A stretch of DNA of 64,000 bases from Anaeramoeba ignava (Eukaryota; Metamonada; Anaeramoebidae), in the NCBI GenBank assembly GCA_028826165.1, contig JAPDFW010000077.1, forward strand, positions 186,001-250,000, given 5' to 3'. Under the pieces are notes generated by a model. That model saw only the letters and a program-made list of their open reading frames with translations. It made no database searches and was not told where the DNA came from. The translations under genes and the position numbers were made by a program. Positions 11,417 to 22,628 of the stretch are shown here, one piece after another (within the stretch, counting starts at the first letter, position 1; the number at the start of each line of letters is the position of its first letter).

Positions 11417-13224
11417 TTAAAGTTCTTTATCAGATTCTTCTGGTTTTTCTTCAGTGATTTCAATAGGTTTTTTTTCAGTAAGTTCAATAGGTTGTTCTGA
11501 AATAACTTCAATAGGTTTTTCTTCAAAAATGTCAGTATGCTCTTCTTCAGTAACTTCATTGTGTTGTTCTTCAAATACAAATTTTTCTCCAAAAAAATCT
11601 TTAAAAAATAAGTGAGCAACATTTAATCCACCAATAGCTTCGGTTTCCATAACTATTAAATTAAAATTAAAATAAAATTAAAATTAAAATTAAAATTCAT
11701 TTTGAAATTAAAATTAAAATTCATTTTGAAATTAAAATTAAAATTAAAATTCATTTATAAAATTAAATTAAATTGAAATTAAAATTCATTTTGAATTTAA
11801 AATTAAATTTTACCTGAAAATGGAATTTCCATCGCATTCACAAAATAAACATGAGAATCAGTAGATCCAAAACGGAAAGGAGTATTAGAAGAATTAATCT
11901 TCAACAAAGGATACTCATGTCGATATTCATCAACAATTTTCCCATTAAAAAACAGTTTTTGAAGAATTTCTTGAGTAATTGGAGTTTTAGAAAATAATCT
12001 GAACAATTTAGTGCCATTTTTGAAGATAGTTTTAAGACTAAGAGTTGTAAATTGAAGAGAAGAATTGTAAGTTGTGTATATTTCAGTGGGAACAGACTCC
12101 TTGCCAAAATAAGAAGGATTAACATCACCAGTTATGAATGTGGAATAAATGGGAATATATTCTTTCTCGTAAATTTTAGGATCAAAATCAGGGATTTCAA
12201 TCTTAATTTTATCAGAATGAAACGGTGCAGCAAACACAACAGCATCATACACTTCGGTTTCTAAAGATCCAGATTTTTCGTTGTTTTGAATTCGAAGAAC
12301 ATACTCTCCATGTTTTTGAGAAGGATCCTTTTCTTCGTTCCCAGATTCAGTGGTTTCTTGATAGCGAATTTCTTTGACAGCATGATTTAATTTTAAAATG
12401 GCATTTTTCGAACTTTGAATCAAATTGTCGCAAATCTTTTGGTTTCCTTGATTCACCGTGTACAAGTCCTTTCCCTCCGCAATCAAACATATGAGACCAC
12501 CGAGAGCATTTGTTTCGCCTGGGTCTTGTTCTCCGATATTTCCTCGAAGAGCCATGCTTGCAAAAACATCATATATCATTTTTGACAGCCCGAAATTTTT
12601 TAAATAATTTTTTAACGATTCTTGTGATAATTCAAACATATTGATTGTTTGATAAAGATCTTTAGTTGTTTCAAAAGAAATTCCCTGCGCTTGTAAGTCG
12701 TATATTCTGCAGAATTTATTCTTCATTTCTTCAGATAATCGGTTCGTTTTAAGCAAATCAAAAAATCCAAAATTATATCCAATTTTGAACTTAGTTAACA
12801 AAGAAGAAGAGCTTTGCTGCATCAGAAAGTCATTCTCGTGCCAGAAGCCAAATTTGGTCATGGATTTTGAGATGTGAGGATTCTGCGATACGCGATATTT
12901 GGCCAATCCGAATTCATCTGCAAAGTCAACCATATATTTATTTGACACATGGAAAATAGTTGCTCCAGCTTCGATCATCGTATCTTCTCCTATGTCTCGT
13001 GAACGTACTCTTCCGCATGTCTCCTTTTCTTGCTCATATACCGTTATGCTTAATTGCGTGTCAGAGTATTTTTCATTTCGTAGTTTTTCAATCCAGTACG
13101 CTGTTGATGAACCTCCAATTCCTGATCCTATAATTGCAATTTTTATTGTTTTTTCTTCATTTATTACTAGTTCAAATGAGAAAATTATTGAAATGATGAT
13201 TGATAAAAATTGTTTCGAATTCAT
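11417..13224 (-). CDS. Prenylcysteine oxidase / farnesylcysteine lyase-like flavoprotein
   Basis: Two exons, 13224-11814 and 11652-11417, joined by a 161-bp intron (GTAAAA...TAG), give 548 residues. A signal peptide is visible at residues 1-22 (FLSIIISIIFSFELV). It is followed by the FAD-binding dinucleotide motif IAIIGSGIGGSSTAYW and the YEQE strand end. The join creates MEIPFSVMETEAIGGLNVA, which matches the family's conserved C-terminal MExxAIxxxNxA block and confirms the splice. Enzymes of this family oxidatively cleave the thioether of prenylcysteine left after breakdown of prenylated proteins such as Rabs, in lysosome or ER lumen. The last 45 residues are an acidic tail with KPIE, QPIE, KPIE units, absent from the animal enzymes, ending in DKEL, which resembles an ER-retrieval signal. 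The start is well supported by the signal peptide. The divergent neighbour is Rab1, 273 bp away. Confidence 0.85.
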
Positions 13225-13497
13225 TTTTGCTTTTTTTTTTTGCTTTTTTTTTTAAAAAAGGAAGAAAAGAAACGTTAAAAAAAAATGAGAAAAATGAAAT
13301 TAAAAAAAATTAAAAAAAAATAAAAAAAAAAATTAAATTACTAAAATTTATTAAAAAATTAGTAATTTAAAAATAAAAAACGTTTTTTAATTAAAAAAAA
13401 AATTAAAAAGAAAAAATTAAAAAAACGTTTTTCATTTTTTTTCATTTCATTTTTTTAAAAATAAAATTCAAATTAATTATAAAATCTTTTTTAAAAT
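13225..13497. promoter_or_regulatory. Divergent promoter region between prenylcysteine oxidase and Rab1
   Basis: These 273 bp lie between two outward-facing start codons. They contain ATTACTAA (13338) and ATTAGTAAT (13369), GCTTTTTTT runs by the minus-strand start, and TTTTTCATTTTTTTTCATTTC just before the Rab1 ATG. These motifs recur in front of other genes here. No experimental support. Confidence 0.45.
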
Positions 13498-16321
13498 ATG
13501 AATCCTGAATACGATTATCTTTTTAAACTTTTATTGATTGGAGATTCTGGTTTGTTATTTTATAAAAATTTAAATTAAAATTTAAATTAAAAATATAAAA
13601 ATTAAAATGATTAGGTGTTGGAAAAAGTTGCTTATTACTTCGTTTTGCTGTTTGTTTTCTTTTAAATAATAAAAAATTCTTTTTTAAAAAATTAAAAAAA
13701 ATTTCTTTTAATTTTATAAAAACAGGATGATACTTATACAGAAAGTTATATTAGTACAATAGGAGTTGATTTTGTAAAATTTATTCCTTTTGTGAAAAAA
13801 AAAATTATTCATTTATTAAAAAAAAATTTTTTTTTTTCCATTTAGAAAATTCGAACAATTGAATTAGAAGGAAAAACAATTAAACTTCAAATTGTAAATT
13901 TTTCAAATTCAAATTTTAAATTGAACAAATTTTAAATTGAACAAATTTTTAATTGAATAAATTTTAAATTAAATAAATTCTAAATTAAATAAATTTTTAA
14001 TTAAATAAATTCTAAATTGAATAAATTTTAAATTAAATAAATTTTAAATTGAATAATTTCTAATTGAATAAATTTTTAATTGAATAAATTTTTAATTGAA
14101 TAAATTTCAAATTAAATAAATTTTAAATTGAATAAATTTTAAATTGAATAAATTTTAAATTAAATAAAAAAGTGGGATACAGCAGGCCAAGAAAGATTTA
14201 GAACAATTACAAGTAGTTATTATAGAGGAGCTCATGGAATTATTATTGTTTATGATGTTACAGATCAAGAATCTTTTAATAATGTTAAAACTTGGCTTCA
14301 TGAAATTGATAGATATGCATCAGAACATGTTAATAAACTTCTTGTTGGAAATAAATCAGATCTTGTTTCTAAAAAAGTAGTTGATACAGATACAGCAAAA
14401 GTAAATATAAATTCAATCCAAAAATTCATTTCAAATTTATTTCAACTTCTATTTCAAATTCAAATTTCAAATTCATTTCAAATTTATTTCAAATTTATTT
14501 CAAATTTATTTCAAATTCATTTCAAATTTATTTCAAATTTATTTCAAATTCATTTCAATCCAAAAATTATTTCAAATTCAAATTTCAAATTCATTTCAAA
14601 TTCATTTCAAATTTATTTCAAATTTATTTCAAATTCATTTCAAATTTCAATTTAAATTCAATTCCAAATTTATTTCAAATTCATTTCAAATTTATTTCAA
14701 ATTTATTTCAAATTCATTTCAAATTTATTTCAAATTTATTTCAAATTTATTTCAAATTCATTTCAAATTTAATTTCAAATTTATTTCAAATTTATTTCAA
14801 ATTTATTTCAAATTCATTTCAAATTTAATTTCAAATTTATTTCAAATTTATTTCAAATTTATTTCAAATTTATTTCAAATTTATTTCAAATTTATTTCAA
14901 ATTTATTTCAAATTTATTTCAAATTCATTTCAAATTCATTTCAAATTTATTTCAAATTTATTTCAAATTTATTCCAAATTTCAATTTAAATTCAATTCCA
15001 AATTTATTTCAAATTTATTTCAAATTTATTTCAAATTCATTTCAAATTAATTTCAAATTAATTTCAAATTTATTTCAAATTTATTTCAACTTTATTTCAA
15101 ATTTATTTCAAATTCATTTCAAATTTATTTTTAAATTCATTTCAAATTCATTTCAAATTCATTTCAAATTCATTTCAAATTCATTTCAAATTTATTTCAA
15201 ATTCATTTCAAATTTATTTCAAATTCATTTCAAATTTATTTTAAATTCATTTCAAATTCATTTCAAATTCAATCCAAAAATTTATTTCAAATTCATTTCA
15301 AATTTATTTCAAATTTATTTCAAATTTATTTCAAATTTATTTCAAATTTATTTCAAATTTATTTCAAATTTATTTCAAATTTATTTCAAATTCATTTCAA
15401 ATTCAATCCAAAAATTTATTTCAAATTCATTTCAAACTCAATCCAAAAAATTAATTTCAAATTTATTTTAAATTTAATTCAATCCAAAAATTTATTTCAA
15501 ATTCATTTCAAATTTATTTCAAATTTATTTCAAATTTCAATTTAAATTCAATTCCAAATTTATTTCAAATTTATTTCAAATTTATTTCAAATTTATTTCA
15601 AATTTATTTCAAATTTATTTCAAATTCATTTCAAATTTAATTTCAAATTTATTTCAAATTTATTTCAAATTCAAATTTATTTCAAATTTATTTCAAATTT
15701 ATTTCAAATTCATTTCAAATTCAAATTTAATTTTAAATTCATTTCAAATTCATTTCAAATTCATTTCAAATTCAAATTCAATCCAAAAAATTAATTTCAA
15801 ATTCAAATTTATTTCAAATTCATTTCAAATTTATTTTTAAATTCATTTCAAATTCATTTCAAATTCATTTCAAATTCAATTCAAATTTATTTCAAATTTA
15901 ATTTCAAATTTATTTCAAATTTATTTCAAATTTATTTCAAATCTATTTCAAATTTATTTCAAATTTAATTTCAAATTTATTTTCAAATTTATTTCAAATT
16001 CAAATTTATTTCAAATTCATTTCAAATTCAATTAAAATTTAATTCAAATTCATTTCAAACTCAATCCAAAAAATTAATTTCAAATTTATTTCAATTTTAT
16101 TTAATTTTAAATTAATCTTCCTTTAGTCTTTCGCAGATCAACTTGGAATTCCTTTCCTTGAAACAAGTGCTAAAAATTCTACAAATGTTGAAAAAGCTTT
16201 TATTACAATGGCTGCTGAAATTAAGAAACGTGTTGGAACTTCTTCAAATACTACTTCTACAGCAAAAAGCGTCAAAGTTTCTGGTGGTCAAAATGTGGAA
16301 AAGAAAGGAGGTTGTTGCTAA
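13498..16321 (+). CDS. Rab1/Ypt1-type small GTPase
   Basis: Six exons: 13498-13549, 13615-13649, 13726-13773, 13846-13893, 14173-14400 and 16127-16321, joined in frame to give 201 residues, the usual Rab1 length. All GTPase motifs are present: GDSGVGKS P-loop, effector loop [20 protein letters not shown] and ETSAK. The C-terminus ends GGCC, the double-geranylgeranylation signal. The effector region and the switch II stretch [14 protein letters not shown] are those of Rab1/Ypt1, which controls ER-to-Golgi vesicle transport. Introns are 65, 76, 72, 279 and 1,726 bp; the last two are made of tandem repeats. Donors are GTTTGT twice, GTAAAA once and GTAAAT twice. The prenylcysteine oxidase gene is divergently placed next door, a neat functional pairing that may be chance. 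Confidence 0.95.
13894..14172 (+). repeat. Rab1 intron 4, AATAAATTTTAAATTG repeat
   Basis: A 279-bp intron built of about fifteen degenerate copies of AATAAATTTTAAATT(G/A). The only AG is the acceptor at its end, and after the GTAAAT donor I see no further GT. Confidence 0.85.
14401..16126 (+). repeat. Rab1 intron 5, G-free 11-bp satellite
   Basis: A 1,726-bp intron built from AAATTTATTTC and AAATTCATTTC units. Reading it line by line, the only G residues are the first base (donor GTAAAT) and the last base (acceptor TTTAG). It thus holds no internal GT or AG dinucleotide. Confidence 0.95.
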
Positions 16322-16558
16322 TTTGTTTCCAAATAAACAAAAATAATCAATCTTTTTTCTTTTTTCTTTCATTTTTCTTTTTCATTTCTTTTTTTTCAGT
16401 TTAAATATTCCATTAAGTTTCTTTTCTTTTCTTTTCTTTTGTTTGTTTTTGGAATATTTTTTTTTTGCTTTTTTGTTCAAGAATTCTTTAAAAAAAAAAA
16501 TGGAATTTTATTTTTTTTATTTTTTTTCTTCTCATTTTTGAATTGTTAAAAAAAAAAA

Positions 16559-18253
16559 ATGGAAATTGAAAAAGAAATTGAAAAAGAAAAAGAAAAAAAT
16601 TTAAATGAAATTTGTTCAATTTGTTTTGAAGAAATGACTCTTTCAGGTAAACATACAATTTGTTCACTTCCTTGTGGACATTTAATTTGTAAAAGTTGTG
16701 TTGAAAATTTAGTTAAAGATAAAAGAAATAATGAAGGAGAATGTCCATTTTGTAAATTACCTTTTGTTCTTCGAAAAGTTCGAACTTTAAAACAAACTCA
16801 AATGTTTATTCTTGATAACACTGACCTTCATTCTTTGGAGGAAGAATTGGAAAATCTTCAAAAAGAAATCCAAAAAAAGAAAAAGGAAATCCAAATTCTT
16901 GAATCATCAGAAAAATTAATGAAGTATACAAATCAACAAATAATGAAATCAATTGAGGAAAAAGAAGAGAAAAAAGAGGAAATAACTCAAAAAGAAAAAG
17001 CAAGAAAAGAAATGGAGGAAAATAAAACATTGCCAATATTTGAATTTTCACAGCAACCAAGAACACCATTAACATTGGAAACAGCACCAATTTTATTTTC
17101 TCAATCAACACTTAAAATCAATCAATCTGAAAATATCAATTCAAAACAAATTCCAAACGAAAAACTTGAAAATTTGCAAAATTCACATTTTAAGGATGTT
17201 AATGCAATTCAACTCCAAGGCGCTTATGTTCACGAATTGAATCCGGTGGATAATTGCTTGTATTCATCATGTTTTTTCGGTTCAAATTATCAAATTTGTC
17301 GAATTCCTTTAGAATTAGATAGCGAATTTGAATACTATAATTTGCACAAAAAACTCATCAGAGATATTAAATGCAATCAATCCCCAAATCAAACATCAAC
17401 ATCAACTCTGATACTCTCAGTTTCTGAAGACAAAACAGCGCAAATTACTGACACAAGAATGAATCGGCAAATTATGACATTTTTACTTTTTGAAAGTGGA
17501 TATTCTTGTTGTTTTGATAAATCAAATCCTTTCCACTTTTTTTGTGGTTCAAATTCAGGAAATGTTTTAACTTTTGATTACAGAAACACAACTTCAATTC
17601 TCAATTCCTTTAAAGTTCATGATCGAGATTTTCCTGTTAATTCTTTATCTTTTGCAGAAATTTCTCCTCAAAACAATTCTTTTGGAAATTCTGTTTTAAA
17701 TGGACTCATTTCTTGTGTTGGAAACTCTGTTTTCTTTCTTCGTCAAAAACCCAATTCAGATTTGGGTTTTGAGAAAATTGTTCTTGATTCTTCTTTAGGA
17801 ATACCTCTTCATGTTGGTTATTCTTCAAATTCACAAATTTTTTGGTCAGTTTTTAAATCACTTTCTCCAAATACACAAACTTCTTTTCAACTTTTCAATT
17901 TGAATTATGGTTCAAATTTCCAAATTAATCAATCCAAAATTTGGGAACATACTTTAGATTATCAAAATGAAAACAATATTTTTCCTTTTCAAGTTTTTGA
18001 TTGTTTTGGCAAATCTTTTTGTGCTACTTTAAGTGAAAATTCTTCTTCTATTAGTGTTTTTGATATCCAATCACAAAGTTTATTTGAACAATTTAATTCC
18101 TCAAAATCTCAAGTTTTGAATTCTATTCATCAGCTTGAAAAAAATTCTTTCCAACAAATAACTGATATTAAAACAATTAGCCTTCCAAATAAAATTATTC
18201 TTTCTTACATTTCAAATAATACAATTAGTATTTTCAAAAAAGGGAATTTTTAG
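16559..18253 (+). CDS. RFWD3-like RING/WD40 E3 ubiquitin ligase
   Basis: Single exon, 564 residues, starting at the ATG that follows an A-run. A C3HC4 RING finger occupies residues 19-65 (CSIC ... CGH ... CKSC ... CPFC), followed by KVRTL. A charged coiled coil spans about 80-160. The rest, from about 215, has WD40-like character (VSEDKTAQITD, CGSNSGNVLTFDYR, repeated GH-like spacing), enough for one propeller. The RING, coiled coil, WD40 order and the CxxC...GKH...LPCGH spacing match RFWD3, a ligase that ubiquitinates RPA and RAD51 at stalled replication forks. The role is known for animals and plants and is inferred here. No targeting signal is seen. It lies 237 bp after Rab1 and is convergent with eL15. 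Confidence 0.85.
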   Translation: MEIEKEIEKEKEKNLNEICSICFEEMTLSGKHTICSLPCGHLICKSCVENLVKDKRNNEGECPFCKLPFVLRKVRTLKQTQMFILDNTDLHSLEEELENLQKEIQKKKKEIQILESSEKLMKYTNQQIMKSIEEKEEKKEEITQKEKARKEMEENKTLPIFEFSQQPRTPLTLETAPILFSQSTLKINQSENINSKQIPNEKLENLQNSHFKDVNAIQLQGAYVHELNPVDNCLYSSCFFGSNYQICRIPLELDSEFEYYNLHKKLIRDIKCNQSPNQTSTSTLILSVSEDKTAQITDTRMNRQIMTFLLFESGYSCCFDKSNPFHFFCGSNSGNVLTFDYRNTTSILNSFKVHDRDFPVNSLSFAEISPQNNSFGNSVLNGLISCVGNSVFFLRQKPNSDLGFEKIVLDSSLGIPLHVGYSSNSQIFWSVFKSLSPNTQTSFQLFNLNYGSNFQINQSKIWEHTLDYQNENNIFPFQVFDCFGKSFCATLSENSSSISVFDIQSQSLFEQFNSSKSQVLNSIHQLEKNSFQQITDIKTISLPNKIILSYISNNTISIFKKGNF

Positions 18254-18489
18254 CAAATGTAAAAACAATAAAAATAAAAATTTTGAATTTGAATTTGAAT
18301 TTGAATTTAAATTTGAAAATGAAAATGTAAATGATTTTTGTTTTTAATGTAAATTTGTTGTTTCTTTTGATTTTCCATTTATAAGAGAAAAAAAAGAAAG
18401 TAATTATAATTTGGTTCTATTATTTGAGTAAAAAAAAAACTGGGAAGTAAAGCAAAGAATTTAAAAAAGAAAAATGAAAGAAGAGGGAT

Positions 18490-20483
18490 TTAGCGATATC
18501 TACGTAAAGAAAGAGTATTTCTTCTTTTCCAATTTCCTCTTCTTGAAGGTCTTAATTTTGAGTATCTGTGACCTTTTCCACTCAAGCCTAATAAAATAAA
18601 TAAAATCAATTTAAAAATTATTTTTAACATGAAAGTTTGAAAAATTATTTCAAATTAAATTTAAAAATTATTTCAAATTAAATTTAAAAATTAATTTTAA
18701 CATGAAAGTTTGAAAAATTATTTCAAATTAAAATCTTTTTTTTTTTACCTCTATGTTTTCTTCCTGCTGAAGTTAATCCTCTTGATTCTCGATGTTTCAT
18801 TGTTGGTCTGCAAATCCAATTTATTCTTGGATTATCTCTAATTCTTTTATGAAATGGATCAACTAAAATAACTTCATAAAATTTATAAGTTGAATCTGCA
18901 TTAATCCAATAACTATTAAGAACTCTTAAATTTCCACATTTCTTTCCAACTCTTTCTTCAGCAACACTTCTAATATTTTTTGCTGATTTCATTCTATTAA
19001 CACCTTGACTTTTTGGTTTTCCATGAACTTGACCTTTTCTAACTTGTTTTTTACGACCACCTTTTCTTATTCTAATTCTGTAGATAACAAATCCTAATAA
19101 ATTTAATTAGAAAATAATTTAATAATTTAATAATTTAATAATTTAATAAGTTAATTAGAAAATAATTTAATATTTTAATAATTTAATATTTTAATAATTT
19201 AATTTAATAAATTTAATAATTTAATTATTTAATAATTTTAATAATTTAATTTAATAAATTTAATAATTTAATAATTTAATTATTTAATAATTTAATAATT
19301 TAATAATTTAATAAGTTAATAAGTTAATAATTTAATAATTTAATATTTTAATATTTTAATAATTTAATTAAGTAAATAATTTAATAATTTAATAATTTAA
19401 TAATTTAATATTTTAATATTTTAATAATTTAATAATTTAATAATTTTAATAATTTAATAAATTTAATAATTTAATAATTTAATAAGTAAATTTAATAATT
19501 TAATAATTTAATTTAATAATTTAATAATTTAATAATTTAATAATTTAATAATTTAATAATTTAATAATTTAATAAATTTAATAATTTAATAATTTAATAA
19601 TTTAATAATTTAATAATTTAATAATTTAATAATTTAATAATTTAATAATTTAATAAGTAAATAATTTAATAATTTAATAATTTAATTATTTAATAATTTA
19701 ATAAATTTAATAATTTAATAATTTAATAATTTAATAATTTAATAATTTAATAAATTAATAATTTAATAATTTAATAAATTTAATAATTTAATAATTTAAT
19801 AATTTAATAAATTAATAATTTTAAAGTTTTAATTTAATTAATAATTTAATAATTTAATAATTTAAATAATTTAATAATTTAATAATTTAATAATTTAATA
19901 ATTTAATAATTTAATAATTTAATAATTTAATAATTTAATAATTTAATAATTTAATAATTTAATAATTTAATAATTTAATAATTTAATAATTTAATAATTT
20001 AATAATTTAATAATTTAATAATTTAATAATTTAATAATTTAATTAGAAAATAATTTAATAATTTAATAATTTAATAATTTAATAATTTAATAATTTAATA
20101 AATTTAATAATTTAATAATTTAATTAGAAAATAATTTAATAATTTAATAATTTAATAAGTTAATAATTTAATAAGTTAATAATTTAATAATTTAATAATT
20201 TAATAATTTAATAATTTAATAATTTAATAAATTAATAATTTAATAATTTAATAATTTAATAATTTAATAATTTAATTAGAAAATAATTTAATAATTTAAT
20301 AATTTAATCACCTTGAGATGCTTTATAACCTAACATTCTTGCTTTATCTGGTCTTGATGGTCTTGGTGCTCGATGAATTGTTGGTAATTGTCTATATTGC
20401 CATGCTCTCATTCGAAGCAAAAAACGAATTACATCGCTTTGCTTTTTTCTCATTAATTCTTGCATGTATTTATATGCTCCCAT
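18490..20483 (-). CDS. RPL15: 60S ribosomal protein eL15
   Basis: Three exons, 20483-20312, 19093-18749 and 18587-18490, give 204 residues, exactly the length of the human protein. Recognisable blocks run throughout: [17 protein letters not shown] at the start, [79 protein letters not shown] and [11 protein letters not shown] at the end. It is a structural protein of the large ribosomal subunit. Both introns split glycine codons after the first base. Intron 1 has an unusual GTGATT donor and is 1,218 bp of simple repeat; intron 2 is 161 bp. A highly expressed ribosomal gene carrying such an intron argues that the repeat does not hinder splicing. Confidence 0.97.
19094..20311 (-). repeat. eL15 intron 1, 8-bp AATAATTT satellite
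   Basis: About 140 copies of AATAATTT with a few AATTAGAAAAT and AATAAGTT variants. Between the splice sites I see no C on the + strand, so the transcribed strand is free of G and has no internal GT or AG. Confidence 0.92.
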
Positions 20484-21647
20484 TGTTATTTTATTATTAA
20501 TTAACTAATAAAATTTGTTTTTATTTAATTTTTAATTGGAAAAGAAAAGAAAAAAAATGAAAAATTTTTTTTTAATTTAAAATAATAAAAAGGAGAAAAA
20601 AAAATTTTTTCTTCTTCTTTTTCAATTATTACTAATTATTTTAAATAAATTATTCATCCTTTTTTTTTTTCTTTTTTAAATCTTTTTTTATCAAACAATC
20701 CCTTTTTATTTTAATTTAATTTATTATTTATTAATCATTCCACTTTTTATTTCAATTTAATTTATTATTTATTATTTATTCCACTTTTTATTATTTATTA
20801 TTTATTTCAATTTAATTTATTATTTATTATTTATTATTTATTCCACTTTTTATTTTAATTTAATTTATTATTTATTATTTATTATTTATTCCACTTTTTA
20901 TTTTAATTTAATTTATTATTTATTATTTATTCCACTTTTTATTTTAATTTAATTTATTATTTATTATTTATTCCACTTTTTATTTCAATTTTATTTATTA
21001 ATCATTCCACTTTTTATTTCAAATTTAATTTATTATTTATTATTTATTATTTATTCCACTTTTATTTCAATTTAATTTATTTTTAATTTAATTTATTATT
21101 TATTCCACTTTTTATTTTAATTTAATTTATTATTTATTATTTATTAATTATTATTTATTCCACTTTTTATTTCAAATTAATTTATTATTTATTTTTATTC
21201 CACTTTTTATTTTAATTTAATTATTTATTATTTATTATTTATTAATTATTCCACTTTTTATTTCAATTTAATTTATTTTAATTTAATTTATTATTTATTC
21301 CACTTTTTATTTCAATTTAATTTATTATTTATTAATTATTCCACTTTTTATTTCAATTTAATTTATTATTTATTCCACTTTTTATTTCAATTTAATTTAT
21401 TATTTATTAATTATTATTTATTCCACTTTTTATTTTAATTTAATTTATTATTTATTCCACTTTTTATTCCACTTTTTATTTCAATTTAATTTATTATTTA
21501 TTATTTATTCCACTTTTTTATTATTTATTATTTATTCCACTTTTTTTTTTCAATAAAATTTGACATTGATTGATTGATTAATTGTTTGAGAAAAAAAATA
21601 AAAATCATTTTTCTTTCATTCAAAAAAAAAAAAAAAACAAACAAACA
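20484..21647. repeat. Intergenic TTATTCCACTTTTTATTTCAATTTAATTTA minisatellite
   Basis: Between the divergent eL15 and BAR-protein genes. About 20700-21545 holds some twenty degenerate 35-50 bp units with the core TTATTCCACTTTTTATT. The + strand has C but almost no G. Next to eL15, at 20625-20640, is TTATTACTAATTATT, a likely upstream element shared with other genes. Confidence 0.9.
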
Positions 21648-22502
21648 ATGATCTCTCAATATTTAGATCAAAATTTATCTCCTCAAATTGATTCAACTCA
21701 AAAAATTATTTCTGATTTTAGATCTTCTCTAAAAAAAATTCTGACACACAATTCAAATTTAGGAAATGAAAATGAAAAATTAATAAACAAAATTACAGAA
21801 TTTTCAAAACTAGAAAAATCAGAATTACATGACATTTTAAATAATTTTAATCACTCTTTATCTCAAATTGAAAATCAAAGAAAAATTATGTTTTCTAAAC
21901 AAAGATCTCAAATTATAATTCCTTTGAAAAAATTTACTTTTTCTTCAAAAGAAATCAAATCTCTTGAAAAGAAAATTGAAATTCTTTTCCAAAAAGGTTT
22001 TTCCAAAAAAATAATCCAAGAAAAATTATCTCCAAAAGAAAGAAATAAAGTAAGTTAAAAAAAGAAAGAAAAAAATAATTTTTTTTTCTTACTTTTTTTT
22101 TTTGATAAATTAGGAAGAAGAAGAAAAAGAAATGGAAGAAATTAAAGAAGAAATTAAACCTTTGATAAATGAATTTAATGAAAAATCTGAAATTTTTGAA
22201 CAAAAGAAAATTCATATTTTGATCAAAATGATGAAAAATTTTACTTTTAATCAACTTGTTTTTCATGCAAAATCTCTTGAAATTTTAACTTTAATAAATT
22301 CAAATTTAATGAAATTTGATGAAGACCAATATATTGAGAATAAAATGAAAGAAATCTTTAATTTAGAACAAAGTAAATTTTTTTATTTATTCAAAACAAA
22401 AAAAAAAAACTTTTATTTTAATTTTTAAAATTAATCAAAAAAAAAAAAAAAGTAATTGAAGATTTAGGTTTTAATTTAGATCCAGAAACAGAATCTTTTT
22501 AA
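21648..22502 (+). CDS. FAM92/CIBAR-like BAR-domain protein
   Basis: Three exons, 21648-22049, 22114-22372 and 22453-22502, give 236 residues. The introns are 64 and 80 bp (GTAAGT...TAG and GTAAAT...AAG). The protein is helical throughout. Two stretches recall the FAM92/CIBAR BAR family: NFNHSLSQIENQRKIMFSKQ followed by IIPLKKF (middle), and TFNQLVFHAKSLEILTLINSNL followed by FDEDQY (third helix), where animal proteins have MLFHGKALEVYT and a downstream DED. FAM92 proteins bend membranes and act at the ciliary base and at ER or mitochondrial membranes. Length is slightly below the animal 270-290. The ATG at 21648 follows an A-rich leader; the frame is open a little further upstream without an ATG. 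The family assignment is moderate, while the exon structure is well supported. Confidence 0.72.
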
Positions 22503-22628
22503 ATCTAAAAAAGAAAAAATCAAAAAGATCCACTTTTTTTTTTCCAATTTTTTTTCTTTTTTAATTTCAAATATCACAAAAGAAAAATTCACAAAAAAAA
22601 AAAAAACCAAATTCTTTTATAATAATTT

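Noticed and set aside
11239-11622. 127-codon frame with LNQNYNQ repeats
   Set aside because: It overlaps the verified second exon of the prenylcysteine oxidase gene in another phase and continues into satellite.
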